From Castor canadensis (Eukaryota; Chordata; Mammalia; Rodentia; Castoridae): a stretch of 64,000 nucleotides of DNA. Position numbers and translations under genes: made by a program. Under the pieces are notes generated by a model, which saw nothing but the letters and a program-made list of their open reading frames with translations, was not told the DNA's origin and searched no databases. This document shows, one piece after another, positions 33,919-44,712 of this stretch. The stretch is from contig NC_133396.1 of NCBI RefSeq assembly GCF_047511655.1, positions 136,161,490-136,225,489 on the forward strand. Reading direction: 5' to 3'. Numbering within the stretch: position 1 is the first letter of the stretch; each line of letters starts with the position of its first letter.

Positions 33919-34417
33919 GTAAGTATTAGAACATCTTTACCTATTTAGCATTTTTCAGCTTTCAAATGGAGTATAATTTGGAGACCACTGCTCTATGATC
34001 AAGCCACTGCCCTAGTCCATACTTCACATCTGTCTCCTAACACTGGACACATTGTAATTTCTCAAGTGATAGCTTTGTTGACAATCCAGAACCATATATT
34101 GTCACTATTTATCATGTAAATATTGTTTATTTACATAGTTTTTTAATTTAGCAATTAATTGAATTATCTCTAGCAAATTTTCATTTTATGCTAATTTTGT
34201 AAAGTTTACTTACCTTCTAATAAACTTATTAATACAAATGCAGTAAAATTTGTGTTTCACAACAAGCTCCATTGTGTTTACCTGTTTACCAGAATATTCA
34301 TGACTTTCATGAGCTTAGACTTTTCATTGCAACATTATAAATCTCATTGGTTTTCTTTGAAAATAACAGATAATATTACCACTTTCTCAATTTTTATAAA
34401 AACACATGGATTAAAAT

Positions 34418-34863
34418 GTTAGTGTTCACAAGGAAGGTATGAGGATAAGTAAGACACCCAAAAAACTACATAGCATTTGTTGCCCTCAACACAGAGAAAC
34501 TAAAACAGATACTTTAAAGCAACTGGGGCCAATAGGAAAAGAGGACCAGAAACTAGAGAAAAGGTTAGTTCAAGAAGAATTAACTTAGAAGGTAATACGC
34601 ATGTACAGGAAATAAATGCATGTCAACTCCCTGTATAGCTAGTCTTATCTCAACTAGTAAAAACCCTTGGTCCTTCCTATTATGGCTTATACTCTCTCTT
34701 CAACAAAATTAGAGATAAGGGCAGAATAGTTTCTGCCTGGTAGTGAGAGGTAAGGGGGGTAAGTGAGGGAACAGGGGAGGGAGTAAGGAAGAGGGTGCGG
34801 GGAAGGGGGGAGAAATGACCCAAACAATGTATGCACACATGAATAAAAAGGAAAGTTAGTGTT
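34418..34863 (+). mobile_element. 5'-truncated young L1 (3' UTR only) with short target-site duplication
   Basis: The insert at 34,427-34,854 aligns along its length with the 26,146-26,657 copy (GATAAGTAAGACACCCAAAA, AGAGAAACTAAAACAGATAC, G-rich tract at 34,744-34,812, GAGAAATGACCCAA, ATGAATAAAAAGG). It starts about 80 bases further 3'. GTTAGTGTT flanks it at 34,418-34,426 and 34,855-34,863, probably extended by a few A residues. The A tail is short. Confidence 0.92.
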
Positions 34864-34924
34864 TTATATCTAATTGATTGAATTCAATTATATACAATTG
34901 AAAGCTTTTCTTATGTTATTTGCA

Positions 34925-35021
34925 CTTTTTTTTTCTTTTTTGGTGGTACAAGTGTTTGAACTCAGGACCTCATGTCTGCTAGCCAGATGGTCTACTACTT
35001 GAGCCACTCATCCAGCCACTT
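34925..35021 (-). mobile_element. ID-like tRNA-derived SINE, antisense
   Basis: The plus strand reads a T-rich tail, GGTGGTACAAGTGTTTGAAC, TCAGGACCTC, and CTACTTGAGCCACTCATCCA GCC. The reverse complement has an A box like GTGGCTCAAGTAGTAGA and a B box like GAGTTCAAAC. A well preserved example of the family. Confidence 0.9.
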
Positions 35022-35819
35022 ATGTTAAAAATAATTACAACACTTTCATTGCCAACTATTAAAACCTGATTAAATGCATTATAACTGGTGATTGAAAAAG
35101 TAACCTGAAATTGTATTCAGGAATAAAATATCAGAATGTCATACGGAGAATTAGAGGGGGGTAAAAATCTCATGATAAATACTTTTTCCTGTGGTATCCA
35201 GAATGCTTTCATAATGTAAATTATTACTTCAGTAATACTGTACTGCTGTATTATCATTCTTTATATTGTAGCTTATTTATAATCTAAAATGTATATAACA
35301 ATGTTATATACATTTTGTGAAACATGTACATAGGTTGAAACAAGGTACTTAAGAATGTCACTTAATTGCCATTTTGTATTTTTAACATTTGACTCAAAAC
35401 AATTTAATTTTGGATATTTAAACTCACATACACTGAAAAAATATATTGACATATATTCATACATATATATATGTATCTTGACTATGTAAATATAACTAGC
35501 ATATCTAAAACCTTGAGAAAATAATATGCTATACAGTTTTATAAATTCAAGTTTTTAAGCAATGTAATATGTTCAAGAAATCTGCTATCACTAATATTTG
35601 TGAAAATTAAAATAAAATTATTGAATGAAGCAAGAAAGATAAAATGTTTTTGTAGGATTTAAACATGTTTACATTTGCAACTATTGAAATAATAAAATCA
35701 GAAAATGATACCACAAATAAAACTACACCACATGTCTTAATTGCTTTTCTCTGTTTGATATGAGATGATCCTATACAGAAAAAATTCTAATGACTGCAAT
35801 AAAATAATAAAGATCACAA
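35022..35819. other. AT-rich non-coding DNA, nothing recognised
   Basis: No repeat or gene that I can name. Includes a short AT palindromic stretch near 35,461-35,475. Confidence 0.4.
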
Positions 35820-37688
35820 TTGCTGAATCAGTTCACTAAAGTTGCAAGATAGTAATTCAACAGTTACATTTCTGTACACTAATCAACTGGAAAATAAATT
35901 ACCAAGCAATACCATTTACAGAAGCTTCAAATATATGGTGCTCTTGAGTAAAGTTAAATAAGGAATTGAAAATTTTCTGTGCTACTAATAATAAAACATT
36001 GAAGAATTGACGTTTAAATATCTACATAATCCAAGGTGACTTGTAGAGTCATTGCACTCTCTTTCAAAATTGCAATGTTCTTCAGAGAAATAGAAAAAAA
36101 TGTCCCAAGATTTGTATGAAAAAGAAAAGGCCAATTTGACAAAAAAGCAAAGCTGGAGATAACACAATTCTAGATTTCAAAATGTAAAACAAATCTATGC
36201 TCATCAAAACTGCATAGTATTGGCAAGAAAGCAGAGATATTGACCAATGGCATCAAATGTAGAGCTCAGAAATTCACCCAAACATCTGTGGTCACTAGAT
36301 TTTCAATAAGGATGCCATGAACACACAAAAGGAAAATAAATGACATTCTCTTTAATAAATGATATTAGAAAAGCTAATGACATGTGGAAGGAAGTGGACC
36401 CTTACTTCAGCCATTATGTCATGATCAACTAAAAATGGATGAAATATTTAAAATTGAGACCTGCAACTTTCAAACTACCAGATAAAACAGAACAAAGAAA
36501 AGGCTCCATAATATTGAACTGGCCAGTGATTTCTTTGATATAACCACCAAAATCATAGGAAACAAAAAGAAATGTAGAATCACATCAAACTTAAAAGCTT
36601 CTGCACAGCAAATAATAAAGACACAATCCATTAATTGGGAGAAGATACTTGCAAATCAGGAATCTGATAAGACATTAATATTAAAAATACACAAGAATTC
36701 AAAACTACCCAAAACAAGAAAACAATCTATCAAAAAAGTACAAAGTTCTTGAAGAGATGGTTTTACAAAGAAGACTTAGAAATGGCCAACAGATGTATAA
36801 AACTGTTCATAATCTCCAATCTTTGGCAAAATGCAAATAAAATCACAGTTACATATTAGCTCATTCCTGTTAGGTTAACTGTTATCAAAAAATGAAAGGG
36901 GCAGATCTTCCATAGGATCTTCCAGACCAAAAGTATACAGGCCAGTGTGAAGCAGCTCAGAAGACAACAGAATGCTTTACAAACCATGATGGTGAAGTGC
37001 TAAGAATGAAGGAAAAGTTGGTGGTTCTCTCCTAGATATAGCAGGTGAAAATACTCTACATATTGATGTGGGTTGGATGCATGGGAAACTTGGTTTGCTC
37101 TATCTGTTGTATCATCTTTGAGGATCACAAATAGATATAGAATTTAGAGGTCATCACTGATGGCCCACCTGGCTTGTGAACTAGAAGATGGCTCATGGGT
37201 TGTCAACTCTGGCCAAAACTATGGACAATATGACTGAATATATTAGCTGATATCAGGCAGTCTCTTGATATGGGCAAGAAGTCCCAAACTGTGACAAAAA
37301 GAAATATTTTCATGAAAAAAGAATTAAAGAGAGTGTCTATGAATGCGTGGTAAACATGGATACCTTACCTACTGATGGTAGTATTGTAAATTATTGCAGT
37401 CATCATGGAGAAAAGTATGAAGGGTTCCCAACAAACTAAAAAGAGAAATGCTGTATAATCCAGCAATCCCATTACTAATATATGTACAAAGAAATCAAAA
37501 TCAGTGTATCAAAGTCTTTCTTCTTATATTAATACCCTCTTGTAAAAATTGTGAATTTTCACAACAACCAAGACATGGAAACAACAGATTGTTTCAAATG
37601 TTCTCACCAAAAGCAAATGATAAATATTTGAAGTGAGTATGCTAACTAACCTGATTGATCAACCCATAATGCATACATGTATTAAAAC
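35820..37688 (+). mobile_element. Old L1M: ORF2 C-terminal half and 3' UTR end, interrupted by an insert
   Basis: In order: TACACTAATCAACTGGAAAA (ORF2 between reverse transcriptase and C-terminal domain), CTAATGACATGTGGAAGGAA, AAGCTTCTGCACAGCAAATA, and GGCCAACAGATGTATAAAAC. After an unrelated insert come TATAATCCAGCAATCCCATT, CCAAGACATGGAAACAAC, then a jump to AAATATTTGAAGTGAGTATG and CATACATGTATTAAAACATC, the end of an L1M-type 3' UTR. All frames are closed. The jump shows an internal deletion of the ORF2 end and most of the UTR. Confidence 0.85.
36900..37310 (+). other. Unidentified insert inside the old L1M ORF2
   Basis: About 410 bases of non-L1 sequence separate L1 text ending ATCAAAAAATGAAAGG from L1 text resuming near AAAGAGAGTGTCTATGAATG. 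The insert contains multiple short open runs (for instance DQKYTGQCEAAQKTTECFTN in one frame) broken by stops. It ends with an A-rich stretch (TGACAAAAAGAAATATTTTC), as a retroposed transcript might. I do not recognise the source. Confidence 0.45.
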
Positions 37689-38330
37689 ATCACATGGAGT
37701 GGTATTTATACACAATGCAATTTTACTCAGCCATGAAGGAAAATGAAATCCTATCATCTGCAAGTAAATGGATGGAACTGGAGAACATCATTCTAAGCAA
37801 GGTTAGCCAGACTCAGAAGACCAAAAATCATATGTTCTCCCTCATATGCAGTCTTTAGATCAGGGCAAATACAGCAATGTTGTAGAACTTGGGTTACATG
37901 AGAAGGGGAGAACATAAACAGGAGGTATGGGGTTAGATAGAAAACCCAAAACATGAAAGCATTTGATGTCCTCACTCCAGAGGAATTAATACAGAAACCT
38001 TAAAGCAACAGAGGTCGACATGAGAAGGGGATCAGGAACCAGTGTAAAGATCATTTAGAGGTGAATCAACTTGGGTTGTAACAAATCTGTACATGAAAGC
38101 AATGCTAGGAATCTCTCTGTATAGCTGTCCTTATGTCAACTAGCAAAAATGCTATGTCTTTCTTATTATTGCTTATTTCTACTCTTCAATGGAACTGGAG
38201 AAAAGCGCAGAACAGGTTCTGCCTGGAAGGGAGGGGTAGGGGGAGAAGGTGAGAGTGGGGGATCAGGGGGAGAAATGAGCCAAACAATGTATTCAGATGT
38301 GAATAAATGAATAATAATAAAAAAGGAAAT
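37689..38330 (+). mobile_element. 5'-truncated younger L1: ORF2 terminus plus G-rich 3' UTR
   Basis: Starts near ATTTTACTCAGCCATGAAGG, then GGATGGAACTGGAGAACATC and TATGTTCTCCCTCATATGCA, the last codons of ORF2. It continues through the same 3' UTR as the 26-kb copy, including the G-rich tract at 38,228-38,272 and the AATAATAATAAAAAAGG tail. It inserted at the end of the older L1M to its left. No clear target duplication. Confidence 0.88.
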
Positions 38331-38439
38331 AGTTCTTGACATAAAAAACACATTGTGTTCCATAAATAGGCATATTTCCTATGGTCAACAAACAAATAAA
38401 AATTAAATTTCAAATGCACATGTGATTCATGTCTGTACA
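38331..38439. other. Short spacer between two L1 insertions
   Basis: About 110 bases of non-L1 sequence. Nothing recognised. Confidence 0.4.
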
Positions 38440-40535
38440 GCTCTTTGCCAGGTCCCCTTTATAACAGCCTCAAAAAATAATAAAGTGTGTAGAATATACT
38501 TAATAAAGGACATGAAAAACCTCTGCAAGGAAAACTGTAAACTGCTGAAAAAAGAAATCAATGAAGACTACAGAAGATGGAAAGATCACCCATGTTCATG
38601 GATTAGTGGAACCAATATTGTGAAAATGGCCATATTACCAGAAGCAATTTACATATTAAATTCAGTTCTCATCAAAATTCAAATGATATTCATCACATCG
38701 ATTGAAAAGTCAATCCTAAAGCTCATTTGGAAGCACAAAAGACTATGAATAGCCAAGGCAATACTGAGCAAAAAGAACAATGATGGGGCTATCACAGTTT
38801 CTGACTTCAGACTATTCCAGAGCCATAGCAATAAAAACAGCATAGAAGAAATAGAAGACCAAAAATGAATCCATGCAGCTACACCCACCTGATTTTTGAC
38901 AAATGTTGCTGGGAAAACTGGATATCTGAATGCAGAAAACTGAAACTAGATACATGTCTTTCACCCTATAAAAGTATCAACTCAAAATGGATCAAGGACC
39001 TTAAAATAAGACCTGAAACGAAGCTATTGTAGGAAAGAGTAGAGGATACATTGAAATTAATAGCCATAGGAAAGAAGTCCCTAAGTAGGACTCAAACGTT
39101 TTAGCAACTAAGAGAAAGGATAGACAAATGGGACTGCATGAAACTATAAAGCTTCTGCACAACAAAAGAAATGGTCTCTAAATTGAAGAGTCCACCCACA
39201 GCATGGGAGAAAACCTTTGCTAGCTATATATCAGACAAGGGACTGATACCCAGAATATTCAGGGAGCTTAAAAAACTAAACTCCCCAAATGTCAATGACC
39301 CAATGAAGAAATGGGCAAATGAAATGAACAGACACTTTTCAAAGGAACAAGTCCAATGGCTAAAAAATACATGAAGAAATATTCAAGATTCCTGTCAGTA
39401 AAGAAAATGCAAATCAAAACCAGGTTAAAATTACACCTCACTCCTGTTAGACTGGCTACCATCAAGAACATAATCAGCAACAATGTTGACAAGGATGTGG
39501 GAAAAAACAAGCCCCAAACACTGCTGGTGAGAATGTAAATTACTCCAACCACTATGAAAAAAACTATGGCGGCTCCTCAAAAACTAAAAGTACACCTGCC
39601 ATATGAATCAGCAATTCCATTCCTAGGGATATATCTGAAGGAATCTAAGTCAGATTACAATAAAGGCAACTGCACACTTATGTTTATTGCAGCACGGTTC
39701 AGAATAACTAAGCTATGGAAACAACCAAGATGCCCCACTACTGATGAATGGATTAAGAAAATGTGGTACTTATATACAATGGAATTTTATTCAGCCACAA
39801 AGAAGGAAATTTTGTTGTTTGCAGGTAAATGGATAGAACTGGAGGACATCATCTTAAGTGAACTTAGCCAGGTTCAGAGGACCAAAAGCAGCATATTTTG
39901 TCTTACATGTATAATATAGATTTAACACAAATACAGCAATATTATGGAAAATAGTTCACCCTAAGGGGAGATAATGTACAAGAGGGAGAGGTTAAAAGAA
40001 GTTTAAGAAGGTGAATATGGTTGATGTGCTCTCTATAAAAGAATGAACATAGAATTTTTAAAAGTGCTGAAACCACCATAAGAAGGGGACGAAGGCAGAA
40101 AGAAGAAAAATAGAAAAGATGAACCAATTTGAGTTATTATACATACATATATATACATATATATATATGTATACGAAAATGTCACAAGGATACTCCCTGT
40201 ACAGCTATCTTAAAGAAACAAAAATGTCATCTGTTTTCTTTTATAAAATTGGAGAATAGGAGGGCACAACAGATCCTTCCTTGGGGGTTTGCTATCATTA
40301 GGATGTGGGAGGATGTAGGGAAATGGTGTGGGAGGGTGAATATGGTGCAAATACTGTGTGCACATGTACGCAAATGGAAAAATGAGAGCTGTTGAAACTA
40401 TTCCAGGAATGGGGGAAAGGCAAGATAAAGAATGGTGGAGGGGGCGAATTCAAGTATGACATATTTGATATATTGTAAGAACTTTTGTAAATGGCACAGT
40501 GTACCTCCATCCAGCACAACAATAAAAAAGAGAAA
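38440..40535 (+). mobile_element. L1, 5'-truncated: ORF2 from thumb region to end, with a second-type 3' UTR
   Basis: ORF2 relics appear in order: WKDHPCSWISGTNIVKMAIL (38,579-38,638), AHLIWKHKR-like sequence, the HLIFDKC region at 38,890, ASTQQKKWSL-like sequence, MKKWANEMNRHFSKEQVQW (39,303-39,359), and WYLYTMEFYSATKKEILL with GKWIELEDIILSELSQ (39,764-39,870). Stops and shifts separate these pieces. The 3' UTR (39,920-40,535) lacks the big G tract. It has a 22-base perfect AT palindrome at 40,152-40,173 and ends in CCAGCACAACAATAAAAAAG. The same terminus is seen at 28,860-29,085. Confidence 0.93.
38498..39919 (+). pseudogene. L1 ORF2 C-terminal coding relic
   Basis: The interrupted coding region inside the L1 at 38,440-40,535. 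The longest open pieces end at 38,748, 39,374 and 39,919. The last one closes at the normal ORF2 end after SQVQRTKSSIFCLTCII. Conserved residues such as the CPTTDEW and YTMEFYSA motifs of the ORF2 C-terminal segment remain, so decay is moderate and not ancient. No function expected. Confidence 0.85.
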
Positions 40536-40619
40536 AGTTAATAAATTTAAAACAAAATGCTAGAGAATAATAAAAAAGATTTTTGAATTATTTTGTCATA
40601 ATATTATGATTAAAAAGTA

Positions 40620-41575
40620 TTGTTACTTTCTGGTGTGACAGTTTCTACATTTCTGTTAGTGTATATTAGTTACACAATGTGGGGCTTCATTCTAATATTT
40701 CCATACATGCATCTACTGTGACCATATTCAGACCCTCTTTCTGATCCTCCCCCCTCCTACTCCTTTTAAAATCTTTCTTGAAATTTTTACAAATAGGTTT
40801 CATTATGAACTTTTCATATAGGCATGCATCTTATTCACTTTCCATTGCCCTGTCTTTTCCCCCTCCTACCTTCTCTGTTCACCCCTACAATTATTCACCC
40901 ATTTATGTTCATGTCTACTTTTTCCCTTAGGTCTAGTTTGTGCATCAGAAAGAAAACATGCAGCATTTGCCTTCTCAGCTTGGCTTATTTCTCTTAACAG
41001 GATGATTTCCTGTTCCATTTATTTTCCTGACTATGATATAGTTTCATTCTTTATAGCTGAAAACATAGTATATAATACCATATTTTCTCTTCATTCATTG
41101 GTTGATGGACATCTAAGATGATCCCATCTTTTGACTATTGTGAATAGTGTTGTTATAAACGCAAGTATACAGGTGTCTGTATTGTGTGCTGAACTGCCTT
41201 CCTTTGGGTATATGCCCAAGAGTAGTGTAGCACAATCAAATAATAGTCCTATTTTTAGTCTTTTGAGGAGCCTCCACACAGAATTCCTTAGTGGCTGTAC
41301 TCATTTACATTCCCAACAAGAGGATATGAGCTTATTTTTACCTCTGCATTCTCCTCAGCGTTTTTGTTGTTGTCTTCCTGATGATAGCCAATTTACCTGG
41401 GGTGAGATGGAATATCAGTGTTGTTTTGATTTGCCTTTCCTTTACGACTAAGGATGTTGAAGATTTCTTAATGTATTTATTTGCCATTTCTACTTCTTTT
41501 GATAACTGTTTGAAAGCCACCGATATTATTTTGTCATCATTTTTTATTTTGTGAAGCAATAGTAACTATTCCTGG
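40620..41575 (-). mobile_element. L1 3' end, antisense (ORF2 C-terminus plus 3' UTR)
   Basis: The plus strand gives 3' UTR first (CATACATGCATCTACTGTGA, then pyrimidine-rich CCTCCCCCCTCCTACTCC). It continues into the reverse complement of the ORF2 end: TCCTTTGGGTATATGCCCAA, ACTCATTTACATTCCCAACA, and TTTGATTTGCCTTTCCTTTA. The antisense translation retains LLGIYPKEGSSAHNTDTCIL. Points opposite to the L1 directly to its left, so the two 3' ends face each other. Confidence 0.9.
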
Positions 41576-41784
41576 AGTACATGAAAATCTCATCACCGTT
41601 CTTTGTGTTTTCAGATGAGCCAAAGGTGTCCATTTCTCTAAGTTGTAAAAATTGAATAATAAATTGTCTCCTTTCAAATGCACATGGCAATTCTTGCCTT
41701 TTAATAACAGTAATCCTGAATAATGACTGACATTACACTTGTTAGATTTTTCTTTTTATTTCTTTTTATATAATTTGTTAAATG
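41576..41784. other. Non-coding DNA, nothing recognised
   Basis: Short unique-looking spacer. Confidence 0.35.
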
Positions 41785-41810
41785 CATTAGTCAGGGTTTG
41801 TGAGATGAAA

Positions 41811-41868
41811 ATGATTGATAGATAGGTAGATAGACAGATAGATAGACACATAGATAGACAGATAGTTG
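41811..41868 (+). repeat. (GATA/GACA)n microsatellite
   Basis: TTGATAGATAGGTAGATAGA with continuing GATAGACA units, imperfect. Sits at the position where the surrounding ancestral repeat normally has a simple tract. Confidence 0.9.
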
Positions 41869-42211
41869 ATAGGGATAAAGGTAGAGTGACAGACAGAGAC
41901 TTATTATAAAGGATTGGATCCATGACTATGCAAAAGGCAAGTTCCAAATCTGCAGTCAGCAAGCCTGCAGTCCCTGGAGGGCCAACGGTGTCCAGCCTGA
42001 AAGTCAGTAGGATCAAGACCCAAGAGTGAGCTGGTGTTTCAATTAAAGTCCCAAACCAGAAGAAGACTTGTATTTCATTTCGAAGATAATCAAGCAGAGA
42101 TAAACAATTCCTTTTTACTCAGCCTTTTACTCTATTTAGGTATTCAAAAGATTAGATGAGGCCCACCCACACTGGCAAAGACAAGGTTCTTTACTCAGTC
42201 CATGGGTCCAG

Positions 42212-42310
42212 AACCACCCTTGATGGTGGAATCTTATAACCCCAGAACTCTGGGATATAGGCCAGAGGATGGCAAGTTCAAGGCCAGCCTGAAACAAAAA
42301 GAAAAGAAAA
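42212..42310 (+). mobile_element. 7SL-type (B1/Alu-like) SINE fragment
   Basis: TTGATGGTGGAATCTTATAA CCCCAGAACTCTGGGATATA GGCCAGAGGATGGCAAGTTCAAGGCCAGCCTG, shown here in pieces, is a B1 left half with an A-rich tail. It splits the host repeat. Confidence 0.8.
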
Positions 42311-42375
42311 ATATTTTGATAAATACCTTAGATCCTAGGACACAAGCTGGCACATGAAATTAATCATCACTACAC

Positions 42376-42844
42376 TGTGTTAGACATAAATTATTATAAT
42401 GTTTGTGACTTACAATTTTTATTGTAAATACATGGTAAGGCCTTGTATAACTTATCCTTTCTGATCTGATTATTTACAGAATAATTTAATCAGTGTTTTG
42501 TTCTCCCTTTGCATGGTTAGTGTCCTTGGCTGTGTACTCTTTTACGCTTTTTCAGATGAAGTGATAAAAGTTATTGTTTTTAGACAGTATTAAGTATAAG
42601 CCACATAATAACTCCTGGAGTGACCTTCCTGCACTATGCTGATGTCTCTGCAGTTTACAGTGTCATTATTTCAAGATTTCAGCTTATTCTGTTTTACCCT
42701 AATTTACCTTTTTCTTCCCACTGTTTTCCCTAAAGGCCTCCCCTGTCCTTAGTTAATCTTTTCCTCATCTCTTCACCAGTCGGTGTGCAATGCACACTGA
42801 CACCAGACACCCTCTTTTAAATGCAGCTTGAGTAAGATCATTCC
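42376..42844. other. Non-coding DNA, possible L2 relic at right
   Basis: 42,640-42,840 has an L2-like feel (CAGCTTGAGTAAGATCATTC) but is too diverged to call. Nothing else seen. Confidence 0.3.
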
Positions 42845-43065
42845 GTCAGGCAGGGTGGTGAAAAGAGCGTGAACTTTAGAAGTAGACAGGTCTAGGAACA
42901 ACCTCCTGCTTTCCAATTACTGTTGGCTGTGTGATCTTTGAAAAGGAGTTAACTGTTTCAATCTTCAGTTTTCTCAATTGTAAAATGAAGGCAAAAATAC
43001 TGACTCCTAACTTTAGAATGAAAATTAATGCTTGTGGAGCACATATAGGACCAGGTGTGTGAAAC
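42845..43065 (+). mobile_element. MIR SINE
   Basis: GTGGTGAAAAGAGCGTGAAC, AATTACTGTTGGCTGTGTGA TCTTTGAAAAG, and TCAGTTTTCTCAATTGTAAA ATGAAGGCAAAAATA match the MIR consensus (TAGTGGTTAAGAGC... TTACTAGCTGTGTGACCTTGGGCAAG... TCAGTTTCCTCATCTGTAAAATGGGG). An ancient tRNA-derived SINE common to mammals. Confidence 0.88.
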
Positions 43066-43099
43066 TGATCTTTTTCCTTTCCTCCTCCTGTTTCCCTCA

Positions 43100-43205
43100 C
43101 TCTAGCACTTATGGAACACCTTCTATGTAGGAGGTACTCTGGCTGTCTTCAGGAATACAGTATATAAATCATTGTGCCCATAATCAAAAAGCTCACTGGT
43201 CACTT
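43100..43205 (-). mobile_element. Possible L2/L3-type LINE relic
   Basis: TATGGAACACCTTCTATGTA GGAGGTACTCTGGCTGTCTTCAGGAATACAG, given here in parts, follows the familiar GAGCACCTACTATGTGCCAGGCACTGTGCTAGG... pattern, ending in AAAAAGCTCACTGG. The strand is a guess from that consensus. Confidence 0.45.
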
Positions 43206-44019
43206 ACAACAACATAAAATAAGTATGTAAATAGGTATGAAAATAGTAAGCTCATTGCACAGTTACATGTTTGGAAGATATATTGCGATGCCAGTCTATA
43301 AACGAAAAGTGGTGGTTTCTTGAAATGATAAAAATAAGTACAGATTAAGAAAGAGTAGATTTTTTCAGTAGAAATGGGGAAGGGAATTTTTAATGTATCT
43401 TGCATATGAGAAGGGAATTGAGTTGGTTGAGGCCTGAAGGATTTCAGAAGGAACAAAAAATGGTAATGTCTAAAAGTGAACCATAGTATACATGGAAGTC
43501 ACCAGAACGAATGAAGAAGCATTTTCCTTTACTGAACAGTGCTAGGATAGCCTCAATATTGGCAAAGCTATCTATTATATTTAAATGAATGTATAAATTT
43601 AATTCAATTTCAATCAATATTCTAACTCTTTCTAAAATTCAGTTGGAATATAGAGGACTCCACAGGGTAAAGCACTCTCATGAAAAATATAGCATTTTAA
43701 AAAATACTACTTCATACTAAAATTCCCACTGATTGCCAATTACAGGAGTAAGATGTTTTGTCTATATATTACTAAGTGCCTTTAAGTTCTGTACTCCATG
43801 AAAATGTAGTATTTATATTTTTATGTAATTTTTATAGAATATTTTTACATGATATTTTAAACATAGTAAAGGTCATTAGGAATTGCTGAAAATGGATAAG
43901 TTTATAACTACATAATTTTGTATGAAATTTTTATTTTAGTTATTTAATTTAATCAAATATTTTTATTCTCGATTGTTTTAACAAGGGACTTCAATTTACT
44001 AATGTGGTGTTTTCTAAAA
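43206..44019. other. AT-rich non-coding DNA, nothing recognised
   Basis: An 87-codon antisense ORF (43,193-43,456) has no domain. No repeat family recognised. Confidence 0.35.
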
Positions 44020-44280
44020 ATAAACTGTTTAGCATGTGAGTTAAAAGCATAGATTGTGGACTTAGATCATTGAGTTAAAGGTATAGATTTTGGAATCCAA
44101 TCACTTCATTTGAGAACCCACCTTTGCTAGTTGTCAACATCTATGAACCTTGACTTGAGGCAAGATAGTTAATTTTCCTGTGTTTTCTCAATTTCATGCT
44201 GGGATTAATGTTGTATCTATCTTTTAAAGCTGTGATGAGGCTTACACTGTTAGCAGTGTTCAAGGTTTCTTGATGCATTT
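44020..44280 (+). mobile_element. MIR SINE, diverged
   Basis: GTGAGTTAAAAGCATAGATT (repeated in altered form 40 bases later), CTAGTTGTCAACATCTATGA ACCTTGACTTGAGGCAAG, TTTTCTCAATTTCATGCTGG and GCTGTGATGAGGCTTACACT follow MIR order. A small tandem duplication affects the start (AAAAGCATAGATTGTGGA / AAAGGTATAGATTTTGGA). Confidence 0.65.
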
Positions 44281-44399
44281 TCTATGCATTCAAATGGTTT
44301 TGGCAAAGTTTTAGTCATTAACTGAGATAAAACATGTATTAGTGACGGCTATATAATTCACATATCTGTCACACATCTGTCATCAGTCTACTTTAATTC

Positions 44400-44712
44400 A
44401 AAAATCTATTAACTGAGATTGACTTCCAGCAAAGAGCCAGTGAGGAATTTCCTCCTTCAGTTCCTACATGTCACAAAGAACTGACAGGTGCTGAGGAATG
44501 GAAGAGGATATAATATTTCCTCACCTGAGTCTTTTGGTGAGAATGCAGACCCTGACTTCATGCTTAGATTGCCTGACACTGGTGAGAGGTCATGAGAGCC
44601 AAATGACATCCAAAATCCTGACCCACACACCATGAGGTAAAAAAAGTGTTATTTTAAGCCCTTGAGTCTTGGGTTATATGTAGCACAGCAATAGCTAACA
44701 ATGCACTCTGCC
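44400..44712 (+). mobile_element. MaLR/ERVL-type LTR fragment (3' part)
   Basis: Contains AATGCAGACCCTGACTTCAT and ends with GTGTTATTTTAAGCCCTTGA then TATATGTAGCACAGCAATAG CTAACA. This is the well known LTR ending TTGTTTTAAGCCACTAAGTTTGTGG... ACAGCAATAGAAAACTAATA. It may belong to the same family as the 5' half seen at 21,065-21,345. Confidence 0.65.

Larger units (their letters stand above)
41785..42375 (+). mobile_element. Old mammalian interspersed repeat (LTR/ERV-associated type) with SINE insertion
   Basis: GCATTAGTCAGGGTTTGTGA leads into a GATA tract. It is followed by AAGTTCCAAATCTGCAGTCA, AAGATTAGATGAGGCCCACC CACA, and, after a SINE, AGCTGGCACATGAAATTAATCATCAC. This matches from memory a common ancestral repeat (GTTAGTCAGGGTTCTCCAGAG... 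GATGAGGCCCACCCACATTATGG... TTGACACATAAAATTAACCATCAC). I am sure of the pattern but not of the family name. Confidence 0.65.
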
